DNA from: Anaeramoeba flamelloides
Lineage: Eukaryota > Metamonada > Anaeramoebidae
Reading direction: 5' to 3'
NCBI GenBank assembly: GCA_027625915.1
Contig: JANTQA010000047.1
Coordinates: 16,740,001-16,804,000 of the forward strand
DNA: 64,000 bases
The translations under genes were made by a program, and so were the position numbers. Under the pieces are notes generated by a model, which was not told where the DNA came from, ran no database searches, and saw only the letters and a list, made by a program, of their open reading frames with translations. Of this stretch, positions 32,436-44,850 are shown one piece after another (position 1 is the first letter of the stretch; each line of letters opens with the position of its first letter).

Positions 32436-33769
32436 AAAGAAAGCCGAATTTTGGATTTGTTTACAATTTAATTATGGAAAATGTCGAAAAAATAAAGAGA
32501 TTATTTTTTTCAAAAAAAAAATTTTTCCAAACTTTCTCAAAAAAATAAATTTGATTTTGGAAAAGTTTAACAGAATTCTTTAATTCCAAAAAAAGATTGA
32601 CTGGGATCATATTTTGAAAACATTTGTTTCTAGAATTTTAGTTTTTGATTACATTATTTTTTTGGACCTGAAATTGATGTTTTCGAAATGGTAAGCAAAA
32701 TAAATGTTATTTGAACCTGAAGAATTTTGTTTGCATTTCTGTAAATATTCGATTTTTGGGAATAATTTTTAGGTTGAGTTATGAAACATGATCGTGTTTC
32801 ATTAAATTTGAAATTTACAATAACCATTGAAAGATAAAGTCCATGATTTTCGAAACGTATCGAAGAGTTTTAAATAATTACAAATATTTTTTCAGAAGGA
32901 GTAAAAGATGAAAAGTGGAAATTTTATGCTTACTCCTTTTGAAAACAAATTTTATTCTTGACAAGCTTTTGATTTACTCATTCAATTTATATACCTTTTG
33001 GTAGTGGATTCAAATTTAACTTGGAACGAATATGCAAAGTAATTTTTGTACATTTCGAGTTATATTTTTTAAAAAATATTTTGTAAACTTTGCAAAGAAT
33101 TTTGAAAACAAGGCAAGTAATAAAAAATATAAGAGGAAACTGGATTTTTTTAAATAAAAAAAAATAATTTGCGATAATCATTATAAAAGCATTTTTATCA
33201 AGTAATAAAAAAAAGTTTTTTTCCAGTTCTATTACTGAAATTGATTTAGAGAATACCCCTCACCAATTCAACAAGTGTATATATAAGTATTTTCAATCTC
33301 AAATTAATTGAAAATTGTACATTCACAACAAATTTCCTCATAATTATTTTCAGAAAAAGGGAAAAAAACTGATATCTGTAACGAAAGTGTTCACAAACTG
33401 GTTATTTTTTTCAGATTAATTCCAAACTTGTATTATTTTGAAAAACAAAAAAAAATTAATGATAAATTCAAATAAAACAAAGTTTTGGTTTCAATCCCAA
33501 ATACCAAAACAAAAAAACCACAATAAGAGACTAATTATTATTTCTAATTGATTTTGTGAAGATCTTGTTGTTTTTTCGACAAACCATTTACCCATGTTTT
33601 TGAAATACTAGAAATAAATATTTTCTTTTTTTAAATGGAAAATTCTAGACTACAATTTATAAAAAATAATTATAATTGATTTTATATGTCTGTTGTTGTT
33701 GATTCTTTCAAACTTCTAGCTGTTTTAGAATGGTGTGTTGAAATAAAAAAAGGATAAATAACATCAAAA
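32436..33769. other. AT-rich spacer without recognised features
   Basis: Includes a small hairpin at about 32896-32942 (AAGGAGTAAAAG... and ...GCTTACTCCTTTT). Otherwise nothing supports a gene or a repeat shared within the window. Confidence 0.4.
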
Positions 33770-34240
33770 TGAAGATTTCCTTTTGTCAAAATAATAATTG
33801 CAGAAAAGTTTAATCCCTATTCGAAATTACACATTTGCTTTTTTTTTCTTCTAATTGGAATACAAAATCTAATTCATTATATAAACAAATGGTTGAAACA
33901 AATGTAATTCCGATGACAAACTCATGTATATTTTCAGAAAATGTAAAATATTAATAGAATTATTTAAAATTTTTCTTAATTTTATCAGTTTTTTTTGAAA
34001 TTTTTTTGTTTTATTTGATTTTTCTAAATTTTAATAAATTGATCTTACTTCTGAGAAAAATTTTTACTTTGATCCTTCATTTTTAGGGGTTTTCTTTTTT
34101 TAATAGAACTTTAAAATCTCAATACCAGATTTACTTTGGGTTTATTGTTGATTTCTTTGAACATTTAATTTATAGGTATTCTATCACTGTGTTTATTTTT
34201 TTGCTTTGAAACAACCTCCATGTTATAATCTGGCTTTGTC
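33770..34240 (-). mobile_element. Family F element, copy F3
   Basis: Reverse-oriented relative to F1. Shared landmarks: TTAATCCCTATT near 33806, GATCCTTCATTTTTAGG near 34072, and GGTTTATTGTTGATTTCTTT followed by TATAGGTATTCTATCAC near 34140-34185. Both ends are diverged. Confidence 0.5.
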
Positions 34241-35700
34241 CTAGAAGAATATGAAAAGTATAATATTGTTAAGGTGAGAGATAAAATGATATGAGAAGTT
34301 CGAAGAAAAATGGTTAATATCCTTTTAGACTGAAAAGAAGTTCCTTTTTTGAGTCTGGAAGGGGATCCAAAACGAGGAATTATAACTGGGGGATTTTTGG
34401 CCAAATGGAATAATTACTATTGCTATTTATTTAAGGCACTCTTAATCTTACTTTATACAAAAAACGAGAAAATAAAAAACAAACAAATTAAAACAAACAA
34501 AATCAATTTTTTATTTTTTGATTATTTATTGAAGAAGTTACTCTAAAAACTAAACTGCCCAATTGAATTATTGAAAATTTTAAATTTCTAAGGTGATATT
34601 GGTTCTATTCAAGACAAATCTTGGTTGAAAAATCACAGAGACAAACTAACCTTTTAATTTATCCAGATTATCTCTATTTCCCCTTTTATTACAAGTTTGT
34701 TAAGAAATATCCTAAAAAAAAATCAAATATAAAATCCTGCATATATTTACTATTCTTAATAATGATTAATTTTCGATATTTCTTCAAAATTAAATTAAAC
34801 TAGACTTTGTAAAAAAGAATCTTGTTATTTTCTAATTTTTTACTTTATTTTTAAATTTTCTTTTTTTTTCTCTTTTGAAATTAAAGAAAAAATATTTTCT
34901 AATCACTTTTTCCTTTGAAAAAAGATACAAAATAATTTTATCAATTTAAAAATGAGATTGGTGCTGTTACAAAACTGACAAAAAAAAAAAAAAAGAATTT
35001 GTTAGATTTAGACATTGTTTTAAAATAAAAAAATGGAATTTACCCTATTTCCAAAATTATAATAAAAAAGAAGGACTTTTTTTTTGAGTTTTACTTGAAT
35101 AAATATTTTGATTTCTTCACCTAAAATGTTTGTTTAAAATTATTCTAATTGGAAATAGTGAATATTCTGATATCACTTTTCAAAATTGAAAAAAATTCTA
35201 AAAAAATTAGTCAAGTCTTCTAAAAAAACAATAACCGTTTTGGAAAAATAGTTCAACACAGTTGTTCTTTGTAAACATTACCAAAAAAGAAAAGTAAAAT
35301 CAAATAAAAAAAGAAACCAATTAACTTCAAATAATAACCCATTATATTATTTTCAGTCAATCCAACAAATATAATTTAAATCTACTTTTATATCGAAACT
35401 GTGGCAGTCGTTTGGAGATCGCAAAAATAGTCATTTTTTTGAACAAATTTTTAATAATTAACCAATCAAAAAAAAAACCCATACAAAAAGATAGTATTAA
35501 AAAAACTTTTATTTTGCTGAATACTTCATTTTGTCTATATTTATCAATTTATTCTTGTTTTAATTGATGTTACTTTGGATTTTCAAAAATGTTCCCAATT
35601 AAAAACCACAATTCACTTGATTTCTACAATATTAAGTAACATTTTAAAGTCCAATTTATTGGTAAAATACTGCTTATTTTGCTAACTACAATCAAAAGTT
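34241..35700. other. AT-rich spacer
   Basis: Nothing recognisable apart from homopolymer runs. The segment 34350-34410 (GAGTCTGGAAGGGGATCCAA) is locally less AT-rich but gives no recognisable protein. Confidence 0.4.
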
Positions 35701-36895
35701 AAGCATTTTGGGAAATATATGGAGTCAAAAACATTTTTGAATTTTGATCTTTATCTTTTTTAATCCAGAAGAACTCTAAAATTTCAAAATTTTTGGAATT
35801 TGAAATTTTTTTCTAATTAGATTTCTTGATCGTAAGTTGGCATTTGGAAAATTCCGAAAAATTGCAAATACTCGAAAATGTTTTAACCACTAAAATACAC
35901 TTTTTGAACAACTTTTAAGAAACTCCTGTTCCAATATACCCAGTTTAAAGGTAAAATAACATTTTTAATTAAAGACAAAATATTTTTTTTTGAATTTCCT
36001 ACTTTAAACTCTTCTGAAATGTTTTTGTTCCTTCTTGAGAATAATTGAGAATGTTTATACTTGTTAGGGTAATAAATATGGATGCCAGGGTATGCTTGGG
36101 TTTGGTAAGTCTTATGTATGTCAGGTCATATGTAGTGGCTGTGTTGGATTAAAATAGTTCCTTTTATGGAATGGGAAGTTAAAGAAGGTTTGTTCTGGGT
36201 TGCCTTTGGTAGTGTTAGGGTTATTGTATATATGATTAGATATTACCACTCTATTTTTGGATTGTATTTAGGGTTATCAAATGATGGCAATGATACACAA
36301 TTAGAAATTGCCTTTACAAAGACATTTTCTCTCATTTTATTATCATTAATCAATGATCAGAAATGTTACAGTCATCTAAGATACCAATTCCTTTCACACA
36401 AAATGGGTTGAATACTATTCCCCAATATTTAAATTTTTTGAATTTTGATATGGTCAGACCCAAAAAAATATTTTGTCTTTTGGTAAAATTCCAATTTTAC
36501 TGCTAAACTGAATATATTCGTTCTAGAGTTTCTTAGAATATGTTACAAAAGTGTTTTTTTGGTCATTAAACAATTTTTGGTTATTTTTGATTTTGGGGGA
36601 TTTTAGGTCATATTTGATAGATTCATTGTAAATTGTTATTTAAAAACCGCAACCACGCGATTTTTGATTAGACTAGATTTTTTCTAATGTTTTTGTTGGA
36701 AACTAGATAATAATTGTCTTAGAAGAAAATAGGTTTGGTAGGAAAATACTACCAACTTAGAATTAAGAATTCTGGTCAGAAAAAAATTTCAAATTCCAAA
36801 GTTTTTGAATTTTTAGAGTTCTTCTGTATCACAAGAGATAAACAGCATAATTCAAAAATGTTTTTGACTCCATACATCCCTCATAATGGCTTACT
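35701..36895. mobile_element. Element L: long inverted repeat with a GC-richer core
   Basis: Left arm 35701-35825 (GGAGTCAAAAACATTTTTGA...CCAGAAGAACTCTAAAA) faces right arm 36776-36895 (TTTTAGAGTTCTTCTG...TTTTTGACTCCATACA). Weaker pairing continues inward (35905-35970 with 36480-36550). The core, about 36050-36420, is noticeably richer in G and contains an 81-codon frame at 36166-36411 (MEWEVKEGLFWVAFGSVRVI) ending at TGA. No protein family is recognised; it may be an unknown element-encoded remnant. Confidence 0.6.
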
Positions 36896-36904
36896 TTTCG
36901 AAAT

Positions 36905-37471
36905 ACCTTAAGTTTTACAACCCCAGAAATTTGAAAAAAAGATTATTTTGTATTTGGTGTGGCTTCATATCATTTCGGTTCTTTGCTGATCGATCCTCGA
37001 TCTGGTATGAATTTTCATAGTGGTTCAAAAAATCTAATTTTTGTAAATTTATTTTTTTTTTACGAAATCCGAATTTATGAAATGTGTAAATCCAAATAAT
37101 TTGGAAGGTAAGTTATAAAAAAATGTTATTTGTATTGTCAAATGAAATTTTTATTTCTGTTTAAGTTTTATTTGCAAGATTTTAAAAAAAATTCTTTTTT
37201 AGTTAATTGAGTAAAAAAAAAATAAAAATTTCAATTGACAACCCAAAATCACAAAATTTATTCCTAAATACCTACCAATCTCTAATTCTACCACACACCA
37301 ATTCGGGTTTTGGAAAAAAAAAAAATAAATTGTAAAAATTAGATTTTTTGAACCACTATGAAAATTCATACCAGGTCGAGGATCGATCAGCAAAGAACCG
37401 AAATGATATGAAGCCTCACCAAATACAAAATAATCTTTTTTTCAAATGTCTGGGATTGTAAACCTTAAGTC
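36905..37471. mobile_element. Element K: fold-back with about 155-bp arms
   Basis: Left arm 36905-37060 contains ACCTTAAGTTTTACAACCCC and GATCGATCCTCGATCTGGTA; the right arm 37318-37471 contains the inverse TACCAGGTCGAGGATCGATC and GGGATTGTAAACCTTAAGT. Arm identity is high, implying recent origin or conversion. A diverged single end recurs at about 43500-43612. It abuts element L. Confidence 0.68.
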
Positions 37472-37888
37472 AAAGAATATTAACAAATTAAAATTTAAGG
37501 AGTTGAACTAAAATAAAATGTTGTTTGTGGATAAACCTATAAAAAAATAATTGTCTTTGTTTTCTAGATTTTTTACCATCAAACGAATAATTAAATCAGA
37601 GACTATATATCGAAGTGTTCTTGTTGTTTGAGTATTTCTTTTAAAATGTATGGATCAAACATATTCCTTAAAAGCAAAATTAATAATCGAAAAATTATGG
37701 TTTGTTTTGTTTTGTTCTGAAATTTGTACTTTAAACAAAATAAAACAATTTATCTGTTATTTATTTTTTTTTTATTACTATGAATATTTTTTTCATTTCT
37801 TTCAACTTTTTAATTGTTCAAGTCCATTTGAATAGTATTTGGGATTGTTTATGTTTTGCATTACCAATTACCAATTACCAATTACCAT
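37472..37888. other. 3' flank of the CSN7 gene
   Basis: AT-rich. Just beyond the stop codon lies a short TACCAATTACCAATTACCAAT tandem (37861-37888; 7-bp unit), likely in the 3' UTR of the minus-strand gene. A 61-codon frame at 37650-37835 is AT noise. Confidence 0.45.
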
Positions 37889-39173
37889 TTAAAAGAATTT
37901 TCTAAATCTGCCACCCATTCCACCCATACCCATCATTCCGCCCATACCCATCATTCCACCCATTCTCCTTCTTCCCATAAATTCTTCATCTTCATCTTCA
38001 TCATCGTCATCGTCGATTCCGAGGTACTGTTTGATTTTGAATGCTTCTTGCTTTGATTCTGTTGTTAACAAAATGTTGATCCATTTTTTTTTATCGTCAA
38101 TATCACTGTCGATTTTTTTCTTTTTTTTTTCTGTCTCTTCAGACATGAGCGTTGCAAATTTTCCTTTTTCGCTTAAGGATTCAAGAAGTGACTCGATGTT
38201 TTTTAACCAGTCCTCTAAAACGGAAACTACTCCTCCTATTTCTCGTGGTGGGACGTCTCTTCCCATTGTTTCTTGGACTTCCAACATGGATTCCTTTTGA
38301 TCTAATTTCGCAACAATGAGACCCGTATAAATGCTATCAATAATCAAATCTTCCAATTCTCTTACCTCACTTATCCCTAATTCTTTTTGAAGTGTTTTAT
38401 ATGGCACGTGCTGTTATGTTTATGTTTTTTTTGTTTTTGTTTTGTGTAGTTTTGATTGGAATAATTTTAAATTTGGTTAGTTTTTTTTTTTTTAATATTT
38501 TTGTTTTGATTCATGTTTTTGTTTTTGTAAATATTTTTGTTTTTGTTAATGTTTTTGTTAATGTTTTTGTTTTTGAACAAAAATAAAAAAAATAAAAATA
38601 AAAAAGAAAGTTATGTTAAGGAATAGCAGAACAAAGATCTTAAAAAAGAAATTTTGTGTTTTAACAAACAATAATCCCATTTTAATAGTAGTTTATCCAA
38701 AAAATAAAAGAATGGTAGGAATGAAGGAATATATTTTTTTTTTTTTTTTTTCTCATTTTCTTTTGTTTTTTTTTTATTGTTTGTTTTTTTTGTTTGATCC
38801 GTTTTGTTTTATTAGAAGAGAAGAAAAAAATTACTTTTGTAGAATAAGCCAAAGAAACAATAGTAAGCATCCTTAATTTATGTACCTGGAACTCTGTAAT
38901 TTCAGGAAGTTCAGATTTCCTTTTTTGGTAATCTTGGAAGGTACCAAAAGCAAAAATTTCGAGTAATTCGACCCATTTTTTGTCTTCTGTCTTTTTAAGA
39001 TTTTGGACGTTTTGTCGATTTAAAATTTCACCAAACACAAATAAATGTTTGCTGTTGATCGCACGTTTTATGATCGAGACAATTCCTTTCCCACTACTGT
39101 TTTTTAATAAGATTTCAAATTCAACAAAGTGTTTTTTTGCAAATGTTCTTTGTTTTGGGCTGACTAATGCCAT
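37889..39173 (-). CDS. COPS7: COP9 signalosome subunit 7 (PCI domain), two exons
   Basis: Exons 39173-38835 and 38410-37889 join in phase 0 to 286 residues (human CSN7A 275). The PCI domain spans about 20-165: IKRAINSKHLFVFGEILNRQ and FAFGTFQDYQKRKSELPEIT match the N-terminal helical part, and RELEDLIIDSIYTGLIVAKL followed by LDQKES and MGRDVPP match the winged-helix end. A helical segment then follows (LEDWLKNIESLLESLSEKGK). CSN7 is a scaffold of the complex that removes Nedd8 from cullins in the nucleus and cytosol. The intron (38411-38834, 424 bp) has donor AAA|GTAATT and acceptor AACAG|CACGTG. Odd: the C-terminus has an Asp/Glu block then a Met/Gly-rich repeat (GGMMGMGGMMGMGG) ending RFRKFF, not usual for the family. 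eIF3m, also PCI, was considered and fits less well. Confidence 0.9.
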
Positions 39174-39374
39174 TCGAATTATTTTGGAGTAGAAAAAAAT
39201 AGAAAAAATGAAAAATTATAATTTGGTTTTTACTGGAAAGGATTAAATAAAGATTTGAATCAAAGTAATAACTTTATTTACAACTTTCTTTCAAGAGTTA
39301 CTTGGAGGTGGTGGATTTATATTGAACTTGAAGTTTGGAATAAGGTGGATTCAAATTAATTTATAGAGGATTGA

Positions 39375-39857
39375 ACATTCAGTGTCAAAATAATGTGTGT
39401 AGTAAAAGTTTAATCTGTGTTCCAAAAAAAAAGGTATGTTTTTTTGTTATAAAGGTCCAAACAATCATTGGTCAAAGGAACTAACAATAAAACCTAAGTA
39501 AATATAGCATTGGTTTCTTAAATTTCAATTATTTAGAAAGAAATTCTTAAATTAAATGATCATATTTAAAAATTTAAATCAAAAAATAGAGTAAATTTTT
39601 CATATCAGAAAATTTAATTTCAAAAAATTGAAAAAAACTGAGAAAAAACAAAAAAATTTTCAACATATTTCCTTCCAATTTTAAAATTATAGTCAGGAAA
39701 AAAATACCGTAGTTTACTTTCAAAAATATTTTGAACTGAGGTATACTATTGGGTTGCAAATTGGATGTTACCAAGGAACAAGAAAAAAAAAAAAGTCATG
39801 GATTATATTTGGAAACATGGATTATAGTAGTTGCGAACGCATTATTTAGATCAATGT
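39375..39857 (+). mobile_element. Family F element, copy F2
   Basis: Starts near CAGTGTCAAAATAATGTGTG and ends near CATTATTTAGATCAATGTA, the same inverted ends as F1. The interior is colinear with F1 (TTTTTTTGTTATAAAGGTCC, AACAATAAAACCTAAGTAAA, GAGGTATACTATTGGGTTG). It directly abuts the left end of G2. Confidence 0.62.
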
Positions 39858-40265
39858 AGTAGTGAAAAACAATACCGGGCCTGAAAAAAATCGACAATAT
39901 TTTTAATTTTCATTATTAGTATAATTGTTGTGAAATTTCTTTTATTTTCTTCAAATCCTTTTTATATATAATCAAATTGTTTTTTGAGACTCGTAATAAA
40001 CCTACGTAAAGTTAATTAAAGTGGTCTACCTCTAGAATATCCAAGAAGTTATTTGATAGCATAAGTAGATCAACTTTTTTTGTCAAACAATCAAGTTTAA
40101 TAGAGGCTTACTAGAATTTGGAAAATGATAATTTTTATTCTTGTTTTTTGATTGATTAAAGAATATTTTGAAATAGTTAATACTTTCATTAATCATCATT
40201 CTAATAAGCTTGTAAGTTATAATTTTCAGAGTTTGTTTCTGAAATAAAAGAAATTATTAATCAAG
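39858..40265 (+). mobile_element. Family G element, copy G2 (right end lost)
   Basis: Left end GTAGTGAAAAACAATACCGG, followed by a body colinear with 17030-17410 (AAATCCTTTTTAT, GATCAACTTTTTTTG, TAATCATCATTCTAATAAG). The right inverted end is not recognisable, and nested or rearranged sequence follows. Confidence 0.6.
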
Positions 40266-41066
40266 GTGAAAACAAATTTCCTCGTATTAAAAATTAATAA
40301 TGAAGAATACACTTTTTCACATATACATGATTTTTTAGAATATTTTATAAAAACATTTTGGTTTTTGATAAATTCAGTTTCATATTTTTTGAAGAAAAAG
40401 AGACGTCTGGTAGAAACAAACTGTATGTTTCAACAATAAATTCCAAAAAATACAATTTTAAATTCTGAGTTTTTACCAAGAAATTTTGTAAATTTTCCTA
40501 TTTTTTCTTCAAATTTTGATATATTTTATTGAAAAAAATAATCCATTTGTATAATTTAATTTTTTTTGATAATTCATCATGTATCCTCATTAGGGATAAA
40601 CTTCATTTTTTTCTTGTAATTTATTTTCTCATTTCTATTTGATTTAGTATAATCATTTTGATATTAATTCTTGTTATTTTGTAGTTTTTATTTTCAAGGT
40701 ACTCATACTTTTGTGCTTCAGTATCTCATTTTAAAAACTTGATCATTTGATCTTTTTCAGCTGTTTTTTCAAATATATACAAATTCAATCAAGGTGAAAA
40801 TATAAAAAAAAAAAAAAAATGGAAAAAATAAAATCTTTGCTATTCTAATATCAAAAAAAAAATGCTCAAAAAATTTGATCAATTTCGGACTCAAATAATA
40901 GGATCAAACAAATTTTATGTTTTTATTTTCATACCTTAAAATATATTTTTTTCTTTGAAAAAAAAATTTTTTTATAGATAAGTAACATAAAAATAAAATA
41001 TAAAAATTTCTTTCAAATATTTTATAATCAGGATTATGATTCCAAAAATCGTTTAAAATGTTTTGT
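40266..41066. other. AT-rich spacer with a family J fragment
   Basis: At 40680-40790 the words TTTTCAAGGTACTCATACTT and GATCATTTGATCTTTTTCAG match an arm of hairpin J (21330-21400). Otherwise featureless. Confidence 0.4.
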
Positions 41067-41070
41067 TTAA

Positions 41071-42001
41071 GGGACTAGTCTATATTATTTTTTTTTAGGT
41101 AAATTTAATAAATATTTAGAATTTTTTTTGACAATTATTTAGATTTGAAATCAAAGTGAAAAACTTCTTATTATAGTTATGAAATCTTGCTAAATGATAT
41201 TCATTAAATTCAGTTATTGTTTTTATCGAAATAAAAATTTTTTCCATTTTTTCACTTTTGTGAAAGTTGCTTTTTTTCAACTTTCTGCAAAAATACAAAA
41301 AATAAAAAAAAATATAAGTAAGAAAGTAAAACCTTTTTATGTTTGTGGAAGAAGTACAAATAATAGTTTCAAAAATAAACATGAAAGGTTTTTTTGGATT
41401 TGCCTGAAAAAATAGTTTGATTCGAAAAAAATATACAGTATATGCTTTACTCTTAATAAAGGATTTTCTTTCTTTATACTTGTACCAATTATTTTTTTCG
41501 TGAATCTACTTTTTCAGTTTACACTCTTTTTTTTTTGTTTAATTTGAAGTTTTTTTAGGTTTTCCCAAATTACCATCCTAAAAGTTTTTGTCAGAGTCAA
41601 AAAAAATCAAAGAAAAGAATAAGAACTATTTTTTAAAAAAGTAATTATTAAAAAAACAAATTGAGTTCTTTATAGATTCAAGTTGGATGAACAGAAGTGA
41701 TGGAGAAAATATTAACCAGTTTTAAATTATTTTTTCGTTTTTAAAAATGAGAATTAATATTAATTTTGAGAAAATTATTAAATCCAAAATTAATAAAAAA
41801 ATTCTCATCCATTCAAGATATTTTTTCAAAAAAAAAAATTTTAAAAGTCACTTTTTTGACAGAATTGTAAAATTTTAAAAAAACAAGAACTAAAAGTTCT
41901 AACATTGAAAAAACCTGTCTATTTTCAATTTTAAACATATTTCAAGATAAGGATTCCTTATTTGGTTATTGGTCAAAAAAAAATTAATAGAGACTAGTCC
42001 C
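41071..42001 (+). mobile_element. TTAA-flanked element T1b (931 bp)
   Basis: Flanked by TTAA at 41067-41070 and 42002-42005, with ends GGGACTAGTCTATATTATTT and AATTAATAGAGACTAGTCCC. About 80 bp inside each end match T1a and T1c, including AAGGATTCCTTATTTGGTTA on the right. The central 750 bp are unique and encode nothing recognisable, so T1a and T1c may be internal deletion products of such an element. Confidence 0.72.
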
Positions 42002-42005
42002 TTAA

Positions 42006-43499
42006 TCTATAAAAAATTGAATTTCCAGATGAAAAAATGTTTTCAATGAAGTTGAACATTTTTTTTTTCTTGAAAATGAAGAAGTTAAATCCGGACATTA
42101 GTAAAGCAAATCAAAACCATCATAATTTTGCAAAGATAATAAAAAACTGAATTGGGATTAAAACATTCTAAGAAGTCTAACATCTAGCTTGGATTCTTTT
42201 GATTTCAATTCCATATTTGAAAATTCAAGAAAATTACTGTAAAACTAGATCCTTGATTATAAAACACAATCATAACGAACATGAAAAGGAATAATTATCA
42301 CCGTTTTACATCTTTTTCATTTGAAATGTTATTCTTAAAAATAAAATTTTCTTTGTTTTATTTTTTATATTTTATATCGATTTCTTTGGGTCTTTTTTCC
42401 CTTAATAGGGGAATTTAATTCGAGTTTTGAAAAAAGAGAATTTTATTATAAATTTATTGTTTATTTATTGAGATAAAGTGGTAATCAAAGAAATTTTAAT
42501 AAATAAAAAAGAGAATAAAATAAACTTTTTATTAAGATTTGTGATGAAAAATCTAAAAATCAGAAAATTTTCCTCTAAAAAAATTCTTTAGCTTAATATA
42601 AATCAAGTTTTTACCAGTTGTTCACAAAATAATTCAGATTAAATAAATCGGGGTTATCTCTGAATATTGTAACTTAAGAGGTATAAATAGTCTTAAAAAT
42701 ATACTTTGTATATAAACCCTAATTCAAAAATTTTTAGACACCAAAATTCAATTTTTGAAAAAAAAAATTTTTTTTTAATCAATTCAAGAAGAAAACCCAA
42801 ATCAGAACTATTCAATAATTGAAATCCCAACACTTTTTTATAAATTACAATACTCACAAAACAAAAAATAAATAATTATCAATACAAATAAATCATGGGT
42901 ATGTTAAAAATTTGTGTACGAGTAAAACAAAAAAATACATTAGTAAATTTGTTTAAATTATTTTATGAATATTGATCATTCAAATATTCGATACCATGAT
43001 CTAATTTTATTTGAGTTCTTCTATTTTGAACAAATCAGCTTTAACATAATATCCAGAGTTAAAAAAATATTTCGATCGAAATGAACAAGTTAAATGATTC
43101 AAAAAATGAAATGAAAACAGAAAAACAAAAGATGCAAAAATTATTTTCCTATTTTACAAAAATCAAAATTATTTGCAATCTAAAAGAAATTTTATTATTG
43201 TGGTTGTTTGGGTCGTTTTATCTGTGTAGAAAAGTCTGAATTTCAGTTTATTTTTGCAACTATTTAGATCAAAAATAAAGAATTTGTTTTTAAAAATTTT
43301 GCAAGAAGTTTCTTGATAAAATTGAAATTATAAAAATCGAAATTAGATGGAATACTTCTTAAGTGATTTTAATCACAATTTTATTCTTATTACCTTCAAA
43401 AAATTCTGATGATTTTGATCAATTTAACTTTTGTTGGCCTTTATATTTTTTCATTTTTGAAATAATAAGCAACACACTTTGGTTACCTTTCCCATTTTT
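42006..43499. other. AT-rich spacer without recognised features
   Basis: No gene or shared repeat was recognised. A short start at about 42894 (MGMLKICVRVKQKN, then a stop) was judged chance. Confidence 0.4.
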
Positions 43500-43612
43500 T
43501 TTTCACAACAGTTAGACCAAGATTGATCAGAGTAGACCTGAAATAACATTTCATTTGCACCTAATACAAGATACTCATTTTTTCGAGTTTATGGGACTGT
43601 AAACCTTAAATT
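43500..43612. repeat. Element K end fragment
   Basis: TACAAGATACTCATTTTTTC then GTTTATGGGACTGTAAACCTTAAA resembles the right end of K at 37425-37467 (TCTGGGATTGTAAACCTTAA). Only one arm is seen. Confidence 0.35.
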
Positions 43613-43914
43613 CAAAAAGTCGGGTTTTGTTTTTGTTTTTCAGATCACAACTGTTTTTTTGAATGTTGCTTATCTTCGAGATTAAGAATTTGGGAAGTAC
43701 TTTTCCAATTTGGTTTTGTGATTGGATTTTGGTCTTGGTCAGAGTAACAAAATTTTTGACAATCTGAGATGAATACAAATTTGTCAAAGTAAAATGTCTC
43801 AGATTTTTCTTTGTTTTGTTTGAAAGTAAAGAAATTTGAGAAACAACAGAAAAAAACATAAAACAACACTATTGTTGTTCCAACACACCTCTACTTTTTG
43901 TTAAACAATTCAAA

Positions 43915-44392
43915 GATAACAGTGATCAAAATAATGCATGTATAACGACTTTAATCCCTATTACAAATTAAAGTCCTTCTTTTTTTTTCTTCTTGCTCCA
44001 AGGCAACATCCAATCACAACCAAATAGTATGACTAAGTACAAATCAATTTTGAATGTAAGCCCCTTAATATTTTTAGTAAAATTTAAATTATTAATGCAA
44101 TTTGTTGAAAGTTTTCCATTATCTTCTGGATTTTTTTGCATAATTTTTTGTTATTTGATTTATAAAAATTAACTCAATTTTTTGAGATAAATTTTCCAAT
44201 TTGATCCTTCTTTTTTAGAATTTCTAATTAAATAATGGAACTTTAAGAAACCAAGGTCATGTTTTTTTAGGCTTTATTATGAGTTTCTTTTGATCGGTTA
44301 CTGTATAGGTCTTCTATAACAAAGAAAAAAAGTTGTATATTTTGAAACATGGATAAAACTTTTCTGAACACTATATTTTAACATCAGTCCAA
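43915..44392 (-). mobile_element. Family F element, copy F4
   Basis: Opens with ACAGTGATCAAAATAATGCA, the cleanest version of the F end, and is the reverse of F1: GCTCCAAGGCAACATCCAAT matches the complement of 5775-5795, and GGTTACTGTATAGGTCTTCT matches the complement near 5460. The far end is diverged. Confidence 0.6.
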
Positions 44393-44399
44393 TTTTTAT

Positions 44400-44850
44400 T
44401 CAGCTTTGCAAAAAAACAATTAGCAAATCTTGGAACAACTTCAAATTTTTAATTCTTATAAGAAGCTTAAATAATTTATTAGTCCTTTTAGAATTGGGAA
44501 TTATAGAAGACTTTTTATAATTCAAAGAATGTGTTTTATGAAAAGATGAACAAAAATTTTGTTCCTTTCCTTTTAAAATTAACTTTATTTGCAAAACACA
44601 GATTATTGGGCACACTGTTCTTCTATTTTTCCTTCAAAGAACTTTGAATTTTTCCTTCAATTTTTACAATTGATTAAAATCTTTCCCTTTTTTATCAAAA
44701 CAATATTAGGTAGTAAACAAACCCTACAAAATTCAAAACAAATTCTAGATATCTTTCATAGACATTTTTGTTTTACAAAAAGAAAATTTCTCCAGTTTGG
44801 AAAAAAAGCAAATGGATCTTTTTGTGTTACTTTTTAATTTCTAAAATTCC
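44400..44850. repeat. Repeat family D, copy D1
   Basis: Shares TTCAAATTTTTAATTCTTAT-AGAAGCTTAAAT, TTTTAGAATTGGGAATTA and a GATGAACAAAAATTTTGTTC stretch with 47020-47230 and, more weakly, 62125-62510. Its edges are uncertain. The short opposite-strand frames here are not credible genes. Confidence 0.45.

Noticed and set aside
42894-42980. Start like a kinesin motor (MGMLKICVRVKQKN)
   Set aside because: It stops after 26 codons, shows no P-loop or later motor motif in any nearby frame, and no convincing splice site was found.
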